Source: Crambe crambe (lineage: Eukaryota > Porifera > Demospongiae > Poecilosclerida > Crambeidae). Taken from it: a DNA stretch of 64,000 nt. Shown here piece by piece: positions 1 through 11,819 of this stretch. The stretch lies in the NCBI GenBank assembly GCA_963924555.1, contig OZ004594.1, forward strand, positions 3,007,563 to 3,071,562, written 5' to 3'. Position numbers and translations under genes: made by a program. The notes under the pieces are model-generated. The model saw nothing but the letters and a program-made list of their open reading frames with translations. It made no database searches and was not told where the DNA came from. Within the stretch, counting starts at the first letter, position 1, and every line of letters starts with the position of its first letter.

Positions 1-2
1 GA

Positions 3-401
3 GATGGTAATTGTCTGTTCAGATCCCTTTCATACCTAATAACAGGCTCATGTTGTCACTACAGAGAAGTCCGTGAAAGAATTATAGACCACATGCGAAA
101 TGTATTTGAGCCGGTTTATGTTAGTGATTATTTAAGGAGCACTAACATGGACCAAGATGGGATTTGGGGGACTCATAATGAAATTACAACTCTCTCACAT
201 TTACTGAGAACCCCAATATATACTTTTGTGCCTGATTCACATAACTGGGTCAGAATAACTCCTGAGGCAATGGATCAGGACTTTATCATTCCAATAACGC
301 AAAAGGCAATGTATTTAGAGAATCACAGGAATCATTTCAATGTGGTTATGACTGTGAAACCAATCCCTAATATTAGTAGTGACCCTATCGAAATAGATTA
401 A
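3..401 (+). CDS. OTU-like cysteine protease, C-terminal part (5' end outside window)
   Basis: The frame is open from the left edge to a TAA at 399-401 and gives 132 residues. It begins with DGNCLFRSLSYLITG, the catalytic-cysteine motif of OTU-family deubiquitinating proteases (Cys at residue 4 of the fragment). It continues with WGTHNEITTLSHLLRTPIYTF, the usual OTU core, and ends with NHFNVVM, where His111 sits at the catalytic histidine position. Known OTU proteins remove ubiquitin from substrates; OTU domains also occur in transposon-encoded proteins, so this could belong to a mobile element. The N-terminal part and any upstream exons are outside the window. The domain looks intact, with no stop or frameshift. 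It has no obvious relation to the ankyrin genes downstream. Confidence 0.7.
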   Translation, partial: DGNCLFRSLSYLITGSCCHYREVRERIIDHMRNVFEPVYVSDYLRSTNMDQDGIWGTHNEITTLSHLLRTPIYTFVPDSHNWVRITPEAMDQDFIIPITQKAMYLENHRNHFNVVMTVKPIPNISSDPIEID

Positions 402-607
402 GACAAAAGAGATAATTGTTCACTTAAAGCTATGTACTTGAATAAATCAATGTGCTGTGTACTTCTCTCCCAAGTGCAGGAGTAAATTGATGACTTTGAG
501 AAGAGAGAGAACGATGAAAACCTCAAGTTCATCCTCGTATCCTTATTAAAGAGATATGCAACTGTTGTTGCAGTGTAATCAGTGGCAAGTAGACCTCAAA
601 TTGTAAC

Positions 608-740
608 AGTCACGTTTGTACATGCTGGGTGTTGTGTACCCAGCTCGTGACTTGCACATGCATCTAAGCATGTGTCAGGTGTTGTGTACCTGATTACGTC
701 ATGTTTGTACATGCCAGGTGTTGTGTACCTGAGCTCATGA
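608..740. repeat. Short hairpin repeats with a GGTGTTGTGTACC core
   Basis: Three copies of a short unit with the core GGTGTTGTGTACC lie about 50 bp apart. Each core can fold on itself through GGT/ACC, and the flanks extend the pairing (for example GTCACG at 609 with CGTGAC at 646). The surrounding 402-1457 otherwise shows no convincing gene. A short open segment at 488-580 is preceded by an in-frame TAA and may be a decayed exon. Confidence 0.4.
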
Positions 741-1462
741 CAAAAAAAAGGCAATTTAAGAACTACACATTGCCACTGTTAATTATTATATAAGTTAAAA
801 TTAGCATGGGTATGCCATGCTGACGAGCTGAAACAACAGTGAAACAAAACGATCCAAGATTAAAATCTGGGTCATTTTGTCCATGGCTCCCTGTTAATGT
901 TAGTGTATGTATGTATGCTTTTGTCTACTTTATGCAGGTGTGATTCAACGACTATAACGGATAGAAAATTTTTTTGAATGGTATTTCCAACATATTTATT
1001 AATGCCCACCTAATGGCTAGGACCATAAATTGAAGGGGAGGCAGGGGAACATCAGTTTTACACACTTAGAAAACTTATCCTGTTGTTAGTATCCATGGTT
1101 TCAGCCAAAAAATTGTTTCATTACTATGGTTACTGTTAAATTTTGGGTGTGTATCATTTGGAGTACTGGACAGTGTGTCTCAAACCATTACAATCATTCA
1201 TACAATCATTCATGTATAGTAGTACTTGTACTACAGGTTATTGTTCTCATTTACTGCTGGCCTGCTAGACTTGGTGACTCTATGGTAAAAATTAACCCTC
1301 TTATAGCTTCATACAGGGGTTAACATGTATACTGAATGATTTCTATTTAAGCTAGCATGTTGTGCTCAATGTATCATTTCTTTAAGATGGATAATGATGG
1401 TTAGTAGTTATTGGATCTAATTACACATTTTTAAATTGTTCTCGCTTTCTTTATCAGAAAAC

Positions 1463-2108
1463 ATGTCGAGTGAGGATGAAAGCCTTTTAGGTAAGCAATT
1501 TTGTTGTTGTAGGTAGTCAAAACTTATTTCAATGTAGCACATGCATGTCTCGTTGTTGTGCTCATACAGTAACATAATTAATGCTACAGAAGTGTAATAG
1601 CTAATCATTGTTTTTAAAGGTAAAAGAGAAGAAGAGCATAAAAAAGAGGACGAAAAAAAAAATGAAAGAAAAGACGATGAAAGAAAAGACGATGAAAAAA
1701 AAGACAAAGAAAAAAGTATGAACAAGACCATTAATTGCATACTTGAAATTTTTCTTACAACAGCTGGCAAGGAGGACAAACTAAAAAGAAAAAAAAGTAA
1801 GTGATATGTGATATTCACCTTCTTCCATAATAGCTAGCTGCTTCAAAAAAATTCAGTAGTTTGCAGGTATTGGTTAAAAGGAAGGTGTAAGTTTGGGGAG
1901 GAATGCCTCTACAAACGTAAGTTTAAGGCTATATGTCTCCATAATAACTACATAATTTTCTTACTCTGCAGATTCAGCTAGTTTCCCCAAAGAACGAAGA
2001 GCAACAAAGGAGTACTATATATTTAAAAAAATTGAGAAACTTATTATTGAAAAAAAAAAAGTATTATCTATTATCATCATCTTTCGAAATGCTGTAGCAC
2101 CTAGCTAG
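1463..2108 (+). CDS. Putative small Lys/Glu-rich protein, three-exon model
   Basis: Model join(1463-1490, 1620-1796, 1972-2108). The ATG opens MSSEDESLLG and runs into a GTAAGC donor at 1491. The next exon follows TTTTTAAAG at 1619 and encodes a highly charged stretch (repeats of ERKDDE/EKKDKE) up to a GTAAGT donor at 1797. The last exon follows a CTGCAG acceptor at 1971 and ends at TAG 2106-2108. All junctions are phase 1 and keep one open frame of about 113 residues. The protein would be a charged, probably helical, low-complexity chain with no domain I recognise. Charged A-rich sequence can stay open by chance, so the model rests mainly on matching splice phases. Confidence 0.3.
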
Positions 2109-2712
2109 CTAGCAACAACGGACACGCCTAACCTAAAATAATTATGTGGCTCGGAGGGAAAATAGAGTTAGGTACCGACTGTTGCGCATGTGCCAAAAAA
2201 TTTACACTATGTGAACGTGACGTGCGCGTACATACGAGGATGTGTGATGTCACAGCATGTTGCAAGTATAGACGCGCAGTAAAGAATGGTTGGAATGTAA
2301 TTAACCTGATGTTTGATAGGCTGTTTCTCAAGCTTTAAGCGTTTGTAGATGATTTTACAAAGATCTAGCTTTAGCTGGGCTTTGAAATTCAGTTAGCAAT
2401 TAATCTTTTTCTGAATCTCCTTAACAGGATGGGGATGGATTGAGTTCAGTCGATTTTCAGAAATCTACCTGTTAGAGCTATCTACAGTCCAATTCAAGTT
2501 CATTCAAAGCGTACACATCTCGAGAAATAACAACTTCAAAAAATGTATTGAAATTCCTGTGAATAAAAGTGCCTACTCAGCAAAATATTGTCAGTACTTT
2601 ATGTCGACCTTTACCATATTATTATTGTGGACCTATCACGTGAGCGCGGGTTCAAAGGGTAGAGGCAGGCAGGGTGAACGAATGGCTGTACTGTGAACGA
2701 ACGGAGGTAACA

Positions 2713-2930
2713 ATGAAGAAAGCTGCAAAGAAAAACCATAAGGAGAATCAGCCGCTGGAAAATCAGCGTAAAGCTTCCAATCGGCCTGCTAAGCTTCGTA
2801 GCTGGTAGAACCAGTCTATGTTGTTGGTTCCATGGAAGCAGTGAGTGTTGAAGAAAACACGAAGGCCCGATATCTCAAGGTTGGTGGTGTTGTTTTCGTC
2901 ACCAATGGCCTCAGTTGAGTCTATGTAGAC
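2713..2930 (+). other. Possible decayed coding fragment
   Basis: An ATG at 2713 opens a 31-codon basic peptide (MKKAAKKNHKENQ...) that stops at 2806-2808. One base out of frame, an open segment follows directly from about 2807 (VEPVYVVGSMEAVSVEE...) to a TGA near 2920. Together they look like one frame broken by a single-base shift, perhaps the start of a lost gene or element. I do not recognise the product. The rest of 2109-2979 holds nothing I can support. Confidence 0.2.
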
Positions 2931-2979
2931 GAGATCCATTTTCCATTTTCCATGAAAAATTTAAGAAAAAAGGATGGAA

Positions 2980-3179
2980 ACAAGTAAGCACAAAAAATTT
3001 CTTCTAAATAAAAAAGTTATGTAGGGATGGCACAGCCTCGTATTGAAACAATCCCTACATTTACTCCACTGCCTACAGCTAGCTATTGACAGTTGTAAAT
3101 GTAGGGATTGTTTCAATACGAGGCTGTGCCATCCCTACATAACTTTTTTATTTAGAAGAAATTTTTTGTGCTTACTTGT
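2980..3179. mobile_element. Palindromic MITE, 84-bp perfect terminal inverted repeats
   Basis: Positions 2980-3063 and 3096-3179 are exact reverse complements over 84 bases, separated by a 32-bp loop. The outer end is ACAAGTAAGCACAAAAAA, and the arms contain TATGTAGGGATGG. There is no coding capacity, so this is a foldback-type MITE. The identical arms suggest a recent insertion or a homogenised hairpin. A related, more diverged copy lies at 25866-26068, and a single matching arm fragment at about 7550-7612. Confidence 0.75.
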
Positions 3180-3188
3180 TATTATTAT

Positions 3189-4101
3189 AAAGAAAATGAA
3201 CAAAAGTCAATTTTAGAACTCGTTTTTTTCTTATGTTAGCGAATGAATTTTTGGTTTTTGAACACTCTCCTCTCTTCTTTGTAGAAGTAGTATCTCACTG
3301 TAGCCTTCTGAGAACCTGTAGAGCAAGGGTAGAAGAGAAAGAAGAGTTTTTAGTTTATACAGTCTTATGACCTTTGACCCGCCATCCCTACTTAGAGAGT
3401 GCTAGCGCACTCTCTGATAAAGAAAAAGAACAAAAGTCAATTTTAGAACTCGCTTTTTTCTTATGTTAGCGAATGAATTATTGGTTTTTGAACATTCTGC
3501 TCTCTTCTTTGTAGATGTAATAATTCACTGTAGCCTTCTGAGAACCTATAGAGTAAGGATAGAAGAGAATGAAGAGTTTTAGTTTATACAGTCTTATGAC
3601 CTTTGACCCGCCATCCCTACTTAGAGAACGCACTCTCGATAAAGAAAAAGAACAAAAGTCAATTTTAGACATCGTTTTTTTCTTATGTTAGCGAATGAAT
3701 TTTTGGTTTTGGAACATTCTCCTCTCTTCTTTGTAGATGTAATAATTCACTGTAGCCTTCTGAGAACCTGTAGAGCAAGGGTAGAAGAGAAAGAATAGTT
3801 TTTAGTTCATACAGTCTTATGACCTTTGACCCGCCATCCCTACTTAGAGAGTGCTAGCGCACTCTCTGATAAAGAAAAAGAACGAAAAGTCAATTTTAGA
3901 ACTCGTTTTTTTCTTATGTTGGCGAATGAATTTTTGGCTTTTGAACATTCTCCTCTCTTCTTTGTAGATATAATAATTCACTGTAGCCTTCTGAGAACCT
4001 GTAGAGTAAGGGTAGAAGAGAAAGAAGAGTTTTTTGTTTATACTGTCCTATGGACTTTGACCTGCCATCCCTACTTAGAGAGTGCTACCGCACTCTCTGA
4101 T
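3189..4101. repeat. Tandem repeat, about 230-bp unit, four copies
   Basis: Units start at 3189, 3419, 3641 and 3871 (spacing 230, 222, 230 and 230 bp). Each runs from AAAGAAAA(A/T)GAAC to an end with CCATCCCTACTTAGAGAG followed by a short CTAGCGCACTCTCTGAT palindrome. The CCATCCCTAC motif also lies in the arms of the adjacent MITE at 2980-3179, so the satellite may have grown from MITE sequence. The last unit abuts the truncated end of gene A at GATATCAGCC. Open frames within the unit are short and differ between copies, so I do not read it as coding. Confidence 0.7.
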
Positions 4102-6754
4102 ATCAGCCTTGTGGTCTCGTGTTAGAGTTTGAACTAGGCTGATATCACCCTTATTACAAGCTATATGTAACAAAGACCGACCTAAATAACCTTTGACACT
4201 AATGTCACAACCCACATCATTAATTAAAAATAATGCAACCTCTTTTTTCAAACTCGATGTTGCCACATGGAGTGGTGTGTTATTTGCATCATCCCTAGCA
4301 TTGATATCAGCCTTGTGGTCTCGTATCAGAGTTTGAACTAGGCTAACATTACCTCCAAAACATGCTGAATGTAACAAAGACCAACCTATAATACCTTTAA
4401 CATTAATGTCACAACCCACCTCTTTAATTAAAAATAATGCAATCTCTGTTTTCCCACAATGCTGCCACATGGAGTGGTGTGCTATTTTGATCATCCCTAG
4501 CATTGATATCAGCCTTGTGGTCTTGTATCAGAGTTTGTACTAGGCTAACATCATCTCCATTGCATGCAATATGTAACAAAGACCGACCTAAACTGCCTTT
4601 GATATTAATGTCACAACCCACCTCATTAATTAAGAACAATGCAACCTCTTTTTTCCCACACAATGCTGCCACATGGAGTGGTGTGTTATTTTCATCATCC
4701 CTAGCTTTAATATCAGCCTTGTGGTCTTGTATCAGAGTTTGGATTAGGCTAGTATCACACCCTATACATGCTATATGTAACAAAGACCGACCTAAACTAC
4801 CTTTGACATTAATGTCACAACCCACCTCATTAAGTAAGAACAATGCAACCTCTTTTTTCCCACACACTGCTGCCACATGGAGTGGCGTGTTATTATTATC
4901 ATCCCTAGCACTGATATCAGCCTTGTGATCTTGTATCAGAGTTTGAACTAGGCTAACATTACCTCCAATGCATGCTGAATGTAACAATGACTGACCTGAA
5001 TAACCTTTGATATCAATGTCACAACCCACCTCATTAATTAAAAATAATGCAACCTCTTTTTTCCCACACAATGCTGCCACATGGAGTGGTGTGTTATTTT
5101 CATCATCCCTAGCTTTAATATCAGCTTTGTGGTCTTGTATCAGAGTTTGGATTAGGCTAGTATCACACCCTATACATGCTATATGTAACAAAGACCGACC
5201 TAAACTACCTTTGACATTAATGTCACAACCCACCTCATTAATTAAGAACAATGCAACCTCTTTTTTCCCACACACCGCTGCCACATGGAGTGGCGTGTTA
5301 TCATTATCATCCCTAGCACTGATATCAGCCTTGTGATCTTGTATCAGAGTTTGAACTAGGCTAATGTTACCTCCAATGCATGCTTTATGTAACAATGACT
5401 GACCTGAATAACCTTTGATATCAATGTCACAACCCACCTCATTAAATAAAAATAATGCAACCTCTTTTTTCCCACACAATGCTGCCACATGGAGTGGTGT
5501 GTTATTTTCATCATCCCTAGCTTTAATATCAGCCTTGTGGTCTTGTATCAGAGTTTGAATTAGGCTAGTATCACACCCTATACATGCTATATGTAACAAA
5601 GACCGACCTAAACTACCTTTGACATTAATGTCACAACCCACCTCATTAATTAAAAATAATGCAACCTCTTTTTTCCCACACAATGCTGCCATATGGAGTG
5701 GCGTGTTATTATTATCATCCCTAGCATTGATATCAGCCTTGAGGTCTTGAACTAGAGTCTTTACATCACTTATATTGCCTCCATAGCATGCCATATGCAT
5801 CAGAGATCTACCCAAATAACCCTTTGTGTCAACATTACAACCAAATTCAGAGATCAATTGTAATATAACTTCTCTTTTCTCACCCAATGCTGCCACATGG
5901 AGTGGTGTGTTATTATTCTCATCCCGAATGTTTATGTCAGCCTTGTGGTCATTTATCAAAATTTCTACTAGTGAAGAATTACCTCCATAGGATGCACTGT
6001 GTAGTAACAATCTACCTGAATTACCTTTGATATTAATGTCACAACCCACCTCATTAATTAAAAACAATGCAACTTCTTTTTTCCCACCCAATGCTGCCAC
6101 ATGGAGTGGTGTGTTAAATTGATCATCCCTAACATTGATATCAGCCTTGTGGTCTCGTATCAGAGTTTGAACTAGGCTAACATTACCTCCATTGCATGCT
6201 TTGTGTAGCAATGACTGACCTAACCCACCTTTAATATCAATATCACAACCCACCTCATTAATTAAAAATAACGTAACCTCTTTTTCCCCACATGATGCTG
6301 CCACATGGAGTGGTGTGTCATTTTCATCATCCCTAGTATTGACATCAGCCTCATGGTTTCTTACCAAAGCTTTAACTAAGTCAACATTACCTCCTTTGCA
6401 TGCCCAATGAAGTAATGTTTTATTGTCTTTACTTCCGATATTTGAAGGACAATGATACTCATTCAATAGAGTAAGCACCACATGCTCCCACCCATTCAAA
6501 GCAGCATCTATCAGTGGTATGCAACCATTAATATCCTTAAAGAGTACATTAGCATTGAACTCAGATATCAGCACCTTCACCATATCCAAGTGACCTTTAG
6601 CACAGGCATAATGCAGTGGAGTCCTCCCATTGGAGTCAGTACAGTTTACATTGTACTCACCACTTTGCAGTAATTCCCTGACCTTGTCCACATCACCTGA
6701 CTCTGCAGCTAGGTGGACAGGAGATACACCAGTGACTGAAGAAGTGGAAGCCAT
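4102..6754 (-). pseudogene. Gene A: ankyrin-repeat family member, frameshifted and truncated
   Basis: The start ATG at 6754 gives MASTSSVTGVSPVHLAAE, the same N-terminus as gene C. The frame then encodes about 22 ankyrin repeats over 770 residues. At about 4455-4458 the consensus TTTCCCACACAATGCTGCC has lost two bases (TTTCCCACAATGCTGCC), so the frame ends at 4424. The ankyrin sequence continues in another frame to about 4105 and stops abruptly at the 230-bp satellite. No Roc GTPase, COR or Death domain follows. Parts of the array repeat as a 408-bp block containing IGCDTSLIQTLIQDHKADIK. I read it as a family member that lost its 3' half. A functional ankyrin-only protein of 776 residues cannot be excluded, because the first frame is otherwise clean. 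Confidence 0.75.
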
Positions 6755-6957
6755 AGCTTTTTCGTATTGCTTCCAGTAGCTGCTAGCTCATCTGTATCAT
6801 CGATTTTAATCCTATGATTTATTTACCGACACCTCCCAGATTCTTCATGCCAATCAGTTTACAGGTATATGGGGGAGAGACTGACTAGCAAGACTATTTG
6901 CCTGACCAATGCACAAAACACTGCATAGATATCGATGAATAACAGCTAGCAAGTATA

Positions 6958-6973
6958 TTCATAGGTCACATGG
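6958..6973 (-). promoter_or_regulatory. CCATGTGACCTATGA element upstream of gene A
   Basis: The minus strand reads CCATGTGACCTATGAAT about 205 bases upstream of the gene A start. The same CCATGTGAC(C/T)TATGA sequence occurs about 85-100 bases upstream of genes B and D. It contains a CATGTG E-box. Shared descent alone could explain it, so a regulatory role is only suggested. Confidence 0.3.
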
Positions 6974-7067
6974 TACTATTGGATACCTAGCAGTTAAGGA
7001 GTCAAAGGTCAGAAAGGTAATTTAAATATTTGCATGAGAATCATTAAGCCAGGGATGATAGGTTACA

Positions 7068-7094
7068 ATAAATAAATAAATAAATAAATAAATA
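7068..7094. repeat. (AAAT)n microsatellite
   Basis: AATA units repeat without interruption in the spacer between gene A and the module at 7690. Besides the microsatellites and a MITE arm fragment at about 7550-7612, I see no gene in 6755-7689. Confidence 0.8.
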
Positions 7095-7209
7095 GAAATA
7101 CAGGATATTAGGGATTAAATATTAGGCAGCTGGATATTTGATGTGAGATTCTCTTAGTGTACAATCACAGTTAATGAAGAAATCTGGATGATATTTCTTT
7201 GTTCTGTTT

Positions 7210-7210
7210 T

Positions 7211-7261
<51 letters not shown>
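7210..7261. repeat. (TTG)n microsatellite
   Basis: About 16 uninterrupted TTG units. Confidence 0.9.
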
Positions 7262-8057
7262 TAGTGTGCTTAGCTACTAACTGTAGCTGGAATGTCACAA
7301 TGGTTAATGGATGACTGTGGCTGGTTAAGATAAGGCCTAGGAGTGAAGTAGGAATAGTAGTTTTGTGATAATAATTATTATTGCTGTGATTCTTGAGTTT
7401 GGTGATGGGTATGGGTAAGGGGTTACTTGACTCACTTATTGCTGAAGGGGAAGTGAAGAGTAGGGATTTAAGTTAGGTGATATATATATAGGCATGGTTA
7501 TTGAAATTAGGAGGGCTAGGAGTGATAGGAATGCAGCTAAATTTCATGGCTATCCCTACTTCACTTTTTATCTAGAAGTAATCTTTTGTACTCACTTGTA
7601 TATATATCGCCACTATCCACTTTGTAAACCATAGAGAGTGGCTCGCTTCGCTCGTGATTACTCCTGGAAGACCTAGATACTCTATTTGCTAACCCTAGTG
7701 CCCTTGCACACACACTACCACACACCACAACTTAAGGGGAAGTAAACAAACCACAAATTAAGTTGTCCCAGTAAACAAAGATGCAAGGGGATTAAAGTCC
7801 AGTCCTATAGTGGTGGTAGCTGTTATTGCAACAGTTAGAAGTCACAGCAAGCTGCATGCAATGAAGAAATACTTTCAATGGTTAGGAGCAGCTGTATTGC
7901 TTATGGAGTCTTCATTGACAGTACATGCTGTAGGGGCATTTTAAAGGTTTAGGGATGCTAGCAAGTATGTACTCACAAACCTCCATTAAACAAACATTTT
8001 AAAATGTGAATACATTAATTGCATTCCAATACTGAATGAATATCATATGAATACTCT

Positions 8058-8235
8058 CCTGTGCATGTAGTGATTACAAAGCTGTGGATGAGGTGGTGCT
8101 TGGACTCTGCTTCATATGTAGTGGCAGAGGAACCGGGGGAGTTCCAGGGAGTCCAGTCCCCCTGTCACTCTTCCATTACTTGACCTCAAGTGACTGGCCC
8201 TGTGAGGTAACACTGGGTCTATGGGGTGTGGTCAC
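8058..8235. repeat. 178-bp segment inverted relative to sister copies
   Basis: The piece with the open frame VPGSPVPLSLFHYLTSSDWP lies on the plus strand here. In the copies at about 20735-20955, 22738-22915 and 50098-50300 it lies on the minus strand, while flanking sequence on both sides keeps the same orientation in all copies. A local inversion of this segment is the simplest reading. Confidence 0.65.
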
Positions 8236-8441
8236 GAATTGTAATAGGTGGGACGTGCTGTTAGCTTGCTTCAAGAGAGTATTCCTAACACTGTCACTAT
8301 AAATCATGACTCATTATAATTAGTATTTAATAGTGGAACACTTACTCTCAATACTGTCATGACAATAGATGACATCACACTCTTAAATTTGGAATTTCTT
8401 AAAAGTTGGAGTCTCTTTCCTGAGGGATTATCATCTGAATC

Positions 8442-8695
<254 letters not shown>

Positions 8696-9205
8696 AAGAT
8701 GATAGGAAAGTTATGATAGTGTATTGCCAAGTGCTCATTGCTCACCATGAATGAAAACTCATAATCAATGCTCTCCATAATTGTCTTCTTTGAAGCTGAG
8801 ATTCAGAAGATATGCACACCTTTGTCTTGATCACATGATTACTTGGAGGAAAAGGTCAACACATCACAGTGATGACCTCTTATTCATAGCTGCCATGATG
8901 CACTCACCCATGCTGTCTCCAAGTGCAAAGTATTGCAAGTTAGGATGTGAAAATAACACAAAAATGAGTAACTAGTTAATTAGAACACAAAGTAGCCAAA
9001 AACATTGAAAAAACAAAATTAAAATATAAACAGATGAAAAATAATTGATGCAAGAGAGGATGCACTAAATGGAACAATCACACCTTTGATGATACACACA
9101 CACACTTAGAATGATACATTAGATTAGAAAGCCCTAAAGACAGTGTGTACCTTATTTCTAATTTATAGTGTAAAGATGTAATTGTTCTATTATTTCTAGT
9201 GTATA

Positions 9206-10129
9206 CAGGATACTGACTCTGGTCAGTTTGGAGATAGATCACTCCTGGAAGGTCTAAGTACTTTATTTGCTAACCCTAGTGTTCTTGCACACACAAACAA
9301 ACCACAAATTAAGTTGCCCTAGTAAACAGATAGAAGGTGAGTATTTAGGATTAGGGGACCTGTAAGGTTCATTCATTCAAATTCTAACCCACTAGTAGTT
9401 AATTCCAGTGACAGCAGTTGAGTTGGCCAAGAAGTTTCTCAGTGGTGGAATATGGACTGGATGCACCAGTGGTTGGTTGTAACCTGATCAGTCTGTGGTG
9501 ATTCATAGTAAATAAGCTACTGTATAGTGCAAATTTTTTGTGTGTCAAAATTTTCCTGTTTTGAAAAAATAATACACACAAAATGTATATGGCTCACAAA
9601 TAACATGAATATTTTAACCCACAAAATATTTGTGCTATATGGTATGATCCAATGTTATTTCTCTTCCTGCTTTGTATAATGATTTCTCATTTGGTGTTAT
9701 AATTATATTTAATTATTATGAAGAAGTTTCCATAGCAACCAAATATATAGTACATAGTTATAATATACAACAAACACTGATCAATGATAGCTAATTCTCT
9801 ATGCAAAATGAAGACAAAATTCAAAAAGCTAAAGATAAAAATTAGGTTATTGTAATCAATGTAGCAAGTGCTTATGATGAGGTGTTATGTATGCATGTGA
9901 TCGTACCAAAGGTTTGGAAATACACAATTGTGTACAGTACTCAAACTCTTGATGTGGCAGAAGAGCTGAAAGTGTTTCTTTTGTGGGAATAATGATATGA
10001 GGAATTGAATATTCGAATATTAACTGTATCCAGATTGATTTGAACTGTAACTGGAGAACATAGATTTAGAATTTAGAATAATTAACTGAAATCTTGAACT
10101 GTACAGCCAGACGGAGTTGCTGGATTAAG
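9206..10129. repeat. Duplicated spacer, matches 51040-51955
   Basis: This stretch is nearly the same as 51040-51955, with small indels, and leads into the 30-bp minisatellite in both places. I see no gene. A CACTTTCAG-CTCTTCTGCCAC acceptor-like site on the minus strand near 9965-9980 is shared with the segment near 40410 beyond gene C (in that gene's sense direction). Confidence 0.6.
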
Positions 10130-11045
10130 AGTTAACTGCAGCCAGATAAAGATTTCAAATATTAACTGTAGCCGGATAAAGACTTCAAATATTAACTGTA
10201 GCCAGATAAAGAGTTCAAATATTAACTGTAGCCGGATAAAGAGTTCAAATATTAACTGTAGCCGGATAAAGAGTTCAAATATTAACTGTAGCCGGATAGA
10301 GAGTTTGAATATTAACTGTAGCCAGATAAAGAGTTCAAGTATTAACTGCAGCCGGATAAAGATTTCGAATATTAACTGTAGCCGGATAAAGACTTCAAAT
10401 ATTAACTGTGGCCGGATAAAGATTTCAAATATTAACTGTAGCTGGATAAAGAGTTCAAATATTAACTGTAGCCGGATAAAGAGTTCAAATATTAACTGTA
10501 GCCGGATAAAGAGTTTGAATATTAACTGTAGCCAGATAAAGAGTTCAAGTATTAACTGCAGCCGGATAAAGATTTCAAATATTAACTGTAGCCGGATAAA
10601 GACTTCAAATATTAACTGTGGCCAGATAAAGATTTCAAATATTAACTGTAGCTGGATAAAGAGTTCAAATATTAACTGTAGCTGGATAAAGAGTTCAAAT
10701 ATTAACTGTAGCCGGATAAAGAGTTCAAATATTAACTGTAGCCAGATAGAGTTCAAGTATTAACTGTGGCCGGATAAAGAGTTTGAATATTAACTGTAGC
10801 TGGATAAAGAGTTCAAATATTAACTGTAGCCAGATAGAGTTCAAGTATTAACTGTGGCTGGATAAATATTAACTGTAGCCGGATAAAGAGTTTGAATATT
10901 AACTGTAGCCAGATAAAGAGTTCAAATATTAACTGTAGCCAGATAGAGTTCAAGTATTAACTGTGGCCGGATAAAAAGTTCAAGTATTAACATTAGCCGG
11001 ATAAAGAGTTCAAGTATTAACTGTGGCCAGATAAAGAGTTCAATT
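10130..11045. repeat. 30-bp minisatellite, about 30 copies
   Basis: The unit reads on the plus strand as GTAGCCGGATAAAGAG followed by TTCAAATATTAACT (30 bp), with C/T and A/G variants and a few shortened units. Because 30 is a multiple of three, several frames stay open for hundreds of bases, but the 10-residue periodic translation appears on both strands and is not a gene. It lies 1.8 kb beyond the gene B stop, antisense to gene B. Confidence 0.95.
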
Positions 11046-11819
11046 TTCCAGATTAAGAGTTCAAAATTAATATTAACTCTAGCTGAATTAATATTAATGC
11101 ACAGTTAGGCCACAAACTTGATCAAATTAATTCTCAAATGTGGTTGAACTTGTTTGTAGAGTTAGCATTATGGATTTTGAGACCATTTTCACCAACTGGT
11201 CATATATTGGACTGCATGAAAAGTCACGAAGTGTAGTGTCTTCATTTTAAGGTGACGTTGGTATTAGTTCATGATAGTACACGCAGCGAGGAGATACTTC
11301 CAACGGTTAGGAGTTGTATTACCTTCAGATATGAATTAGTCATAATTATTAGTTGTGAAATATAGAAGTGTCTATAAGAACCAGAAGGCAACTATGAACA
11401 GAGATGATGATGCATTGTCAAAAGTATACAACAGTTTGATATAGTCAGCTATGACCCAAGGGTATGGTTTCATGTAAGATGTAAAAAAGCTGTGTCACAG
11501 CAACCTCCTTCAGGGGCCTAATTTGTTTATTCTGTGTCATTTAAATCATTCACACTGATGATGACTATTGTAAAGTAGCTGAAACGTTTGTGCATTAAAG
11601 ATATTTGACTAGTAATTGTCTTATAGAAGTGTCTGTAGAGCAATCTGATTCATAGTATAGTTCAACCATAGGATATTGCTTACAGAATCTTCATTAGCAG
11701 TAACCAACCATGTCTAGCAGTGTACAGGCATTCTATTATAACACAGCAAGATAGCTAAATCTCTTAATACCACCATTATAATTAGTGGATAATAACTATA
11801 ACACTCACTTGCACAATAG

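Noticed and set aside
1417-1818. Minus-strand Ser/Leu/Phe-rich frame of 133 codons
   Set aside because: It is the complement of the AAA/GAA-rich charged exons and has no independent support.
4503-5336. Antisense frames within the ankyrin arrays (HAICNKDRPKLPL... type), also in genes B, C, D and E
   Set aside because: They recur with the 204-bp unit, are antisense shadows of the ankyrin codons and break where the repeat varies.
10082-10763. Reading frames with a periodic FELFIRLQLI or INCSRIKSSN pattern (also at 41.1 and 52 kb)
   Set aside because: The 30-bp minisatellite is a multiple of three without stops, so both strands stay open. Unit-length changes break the frame and the pattern follows DNA period, not protein constraint.
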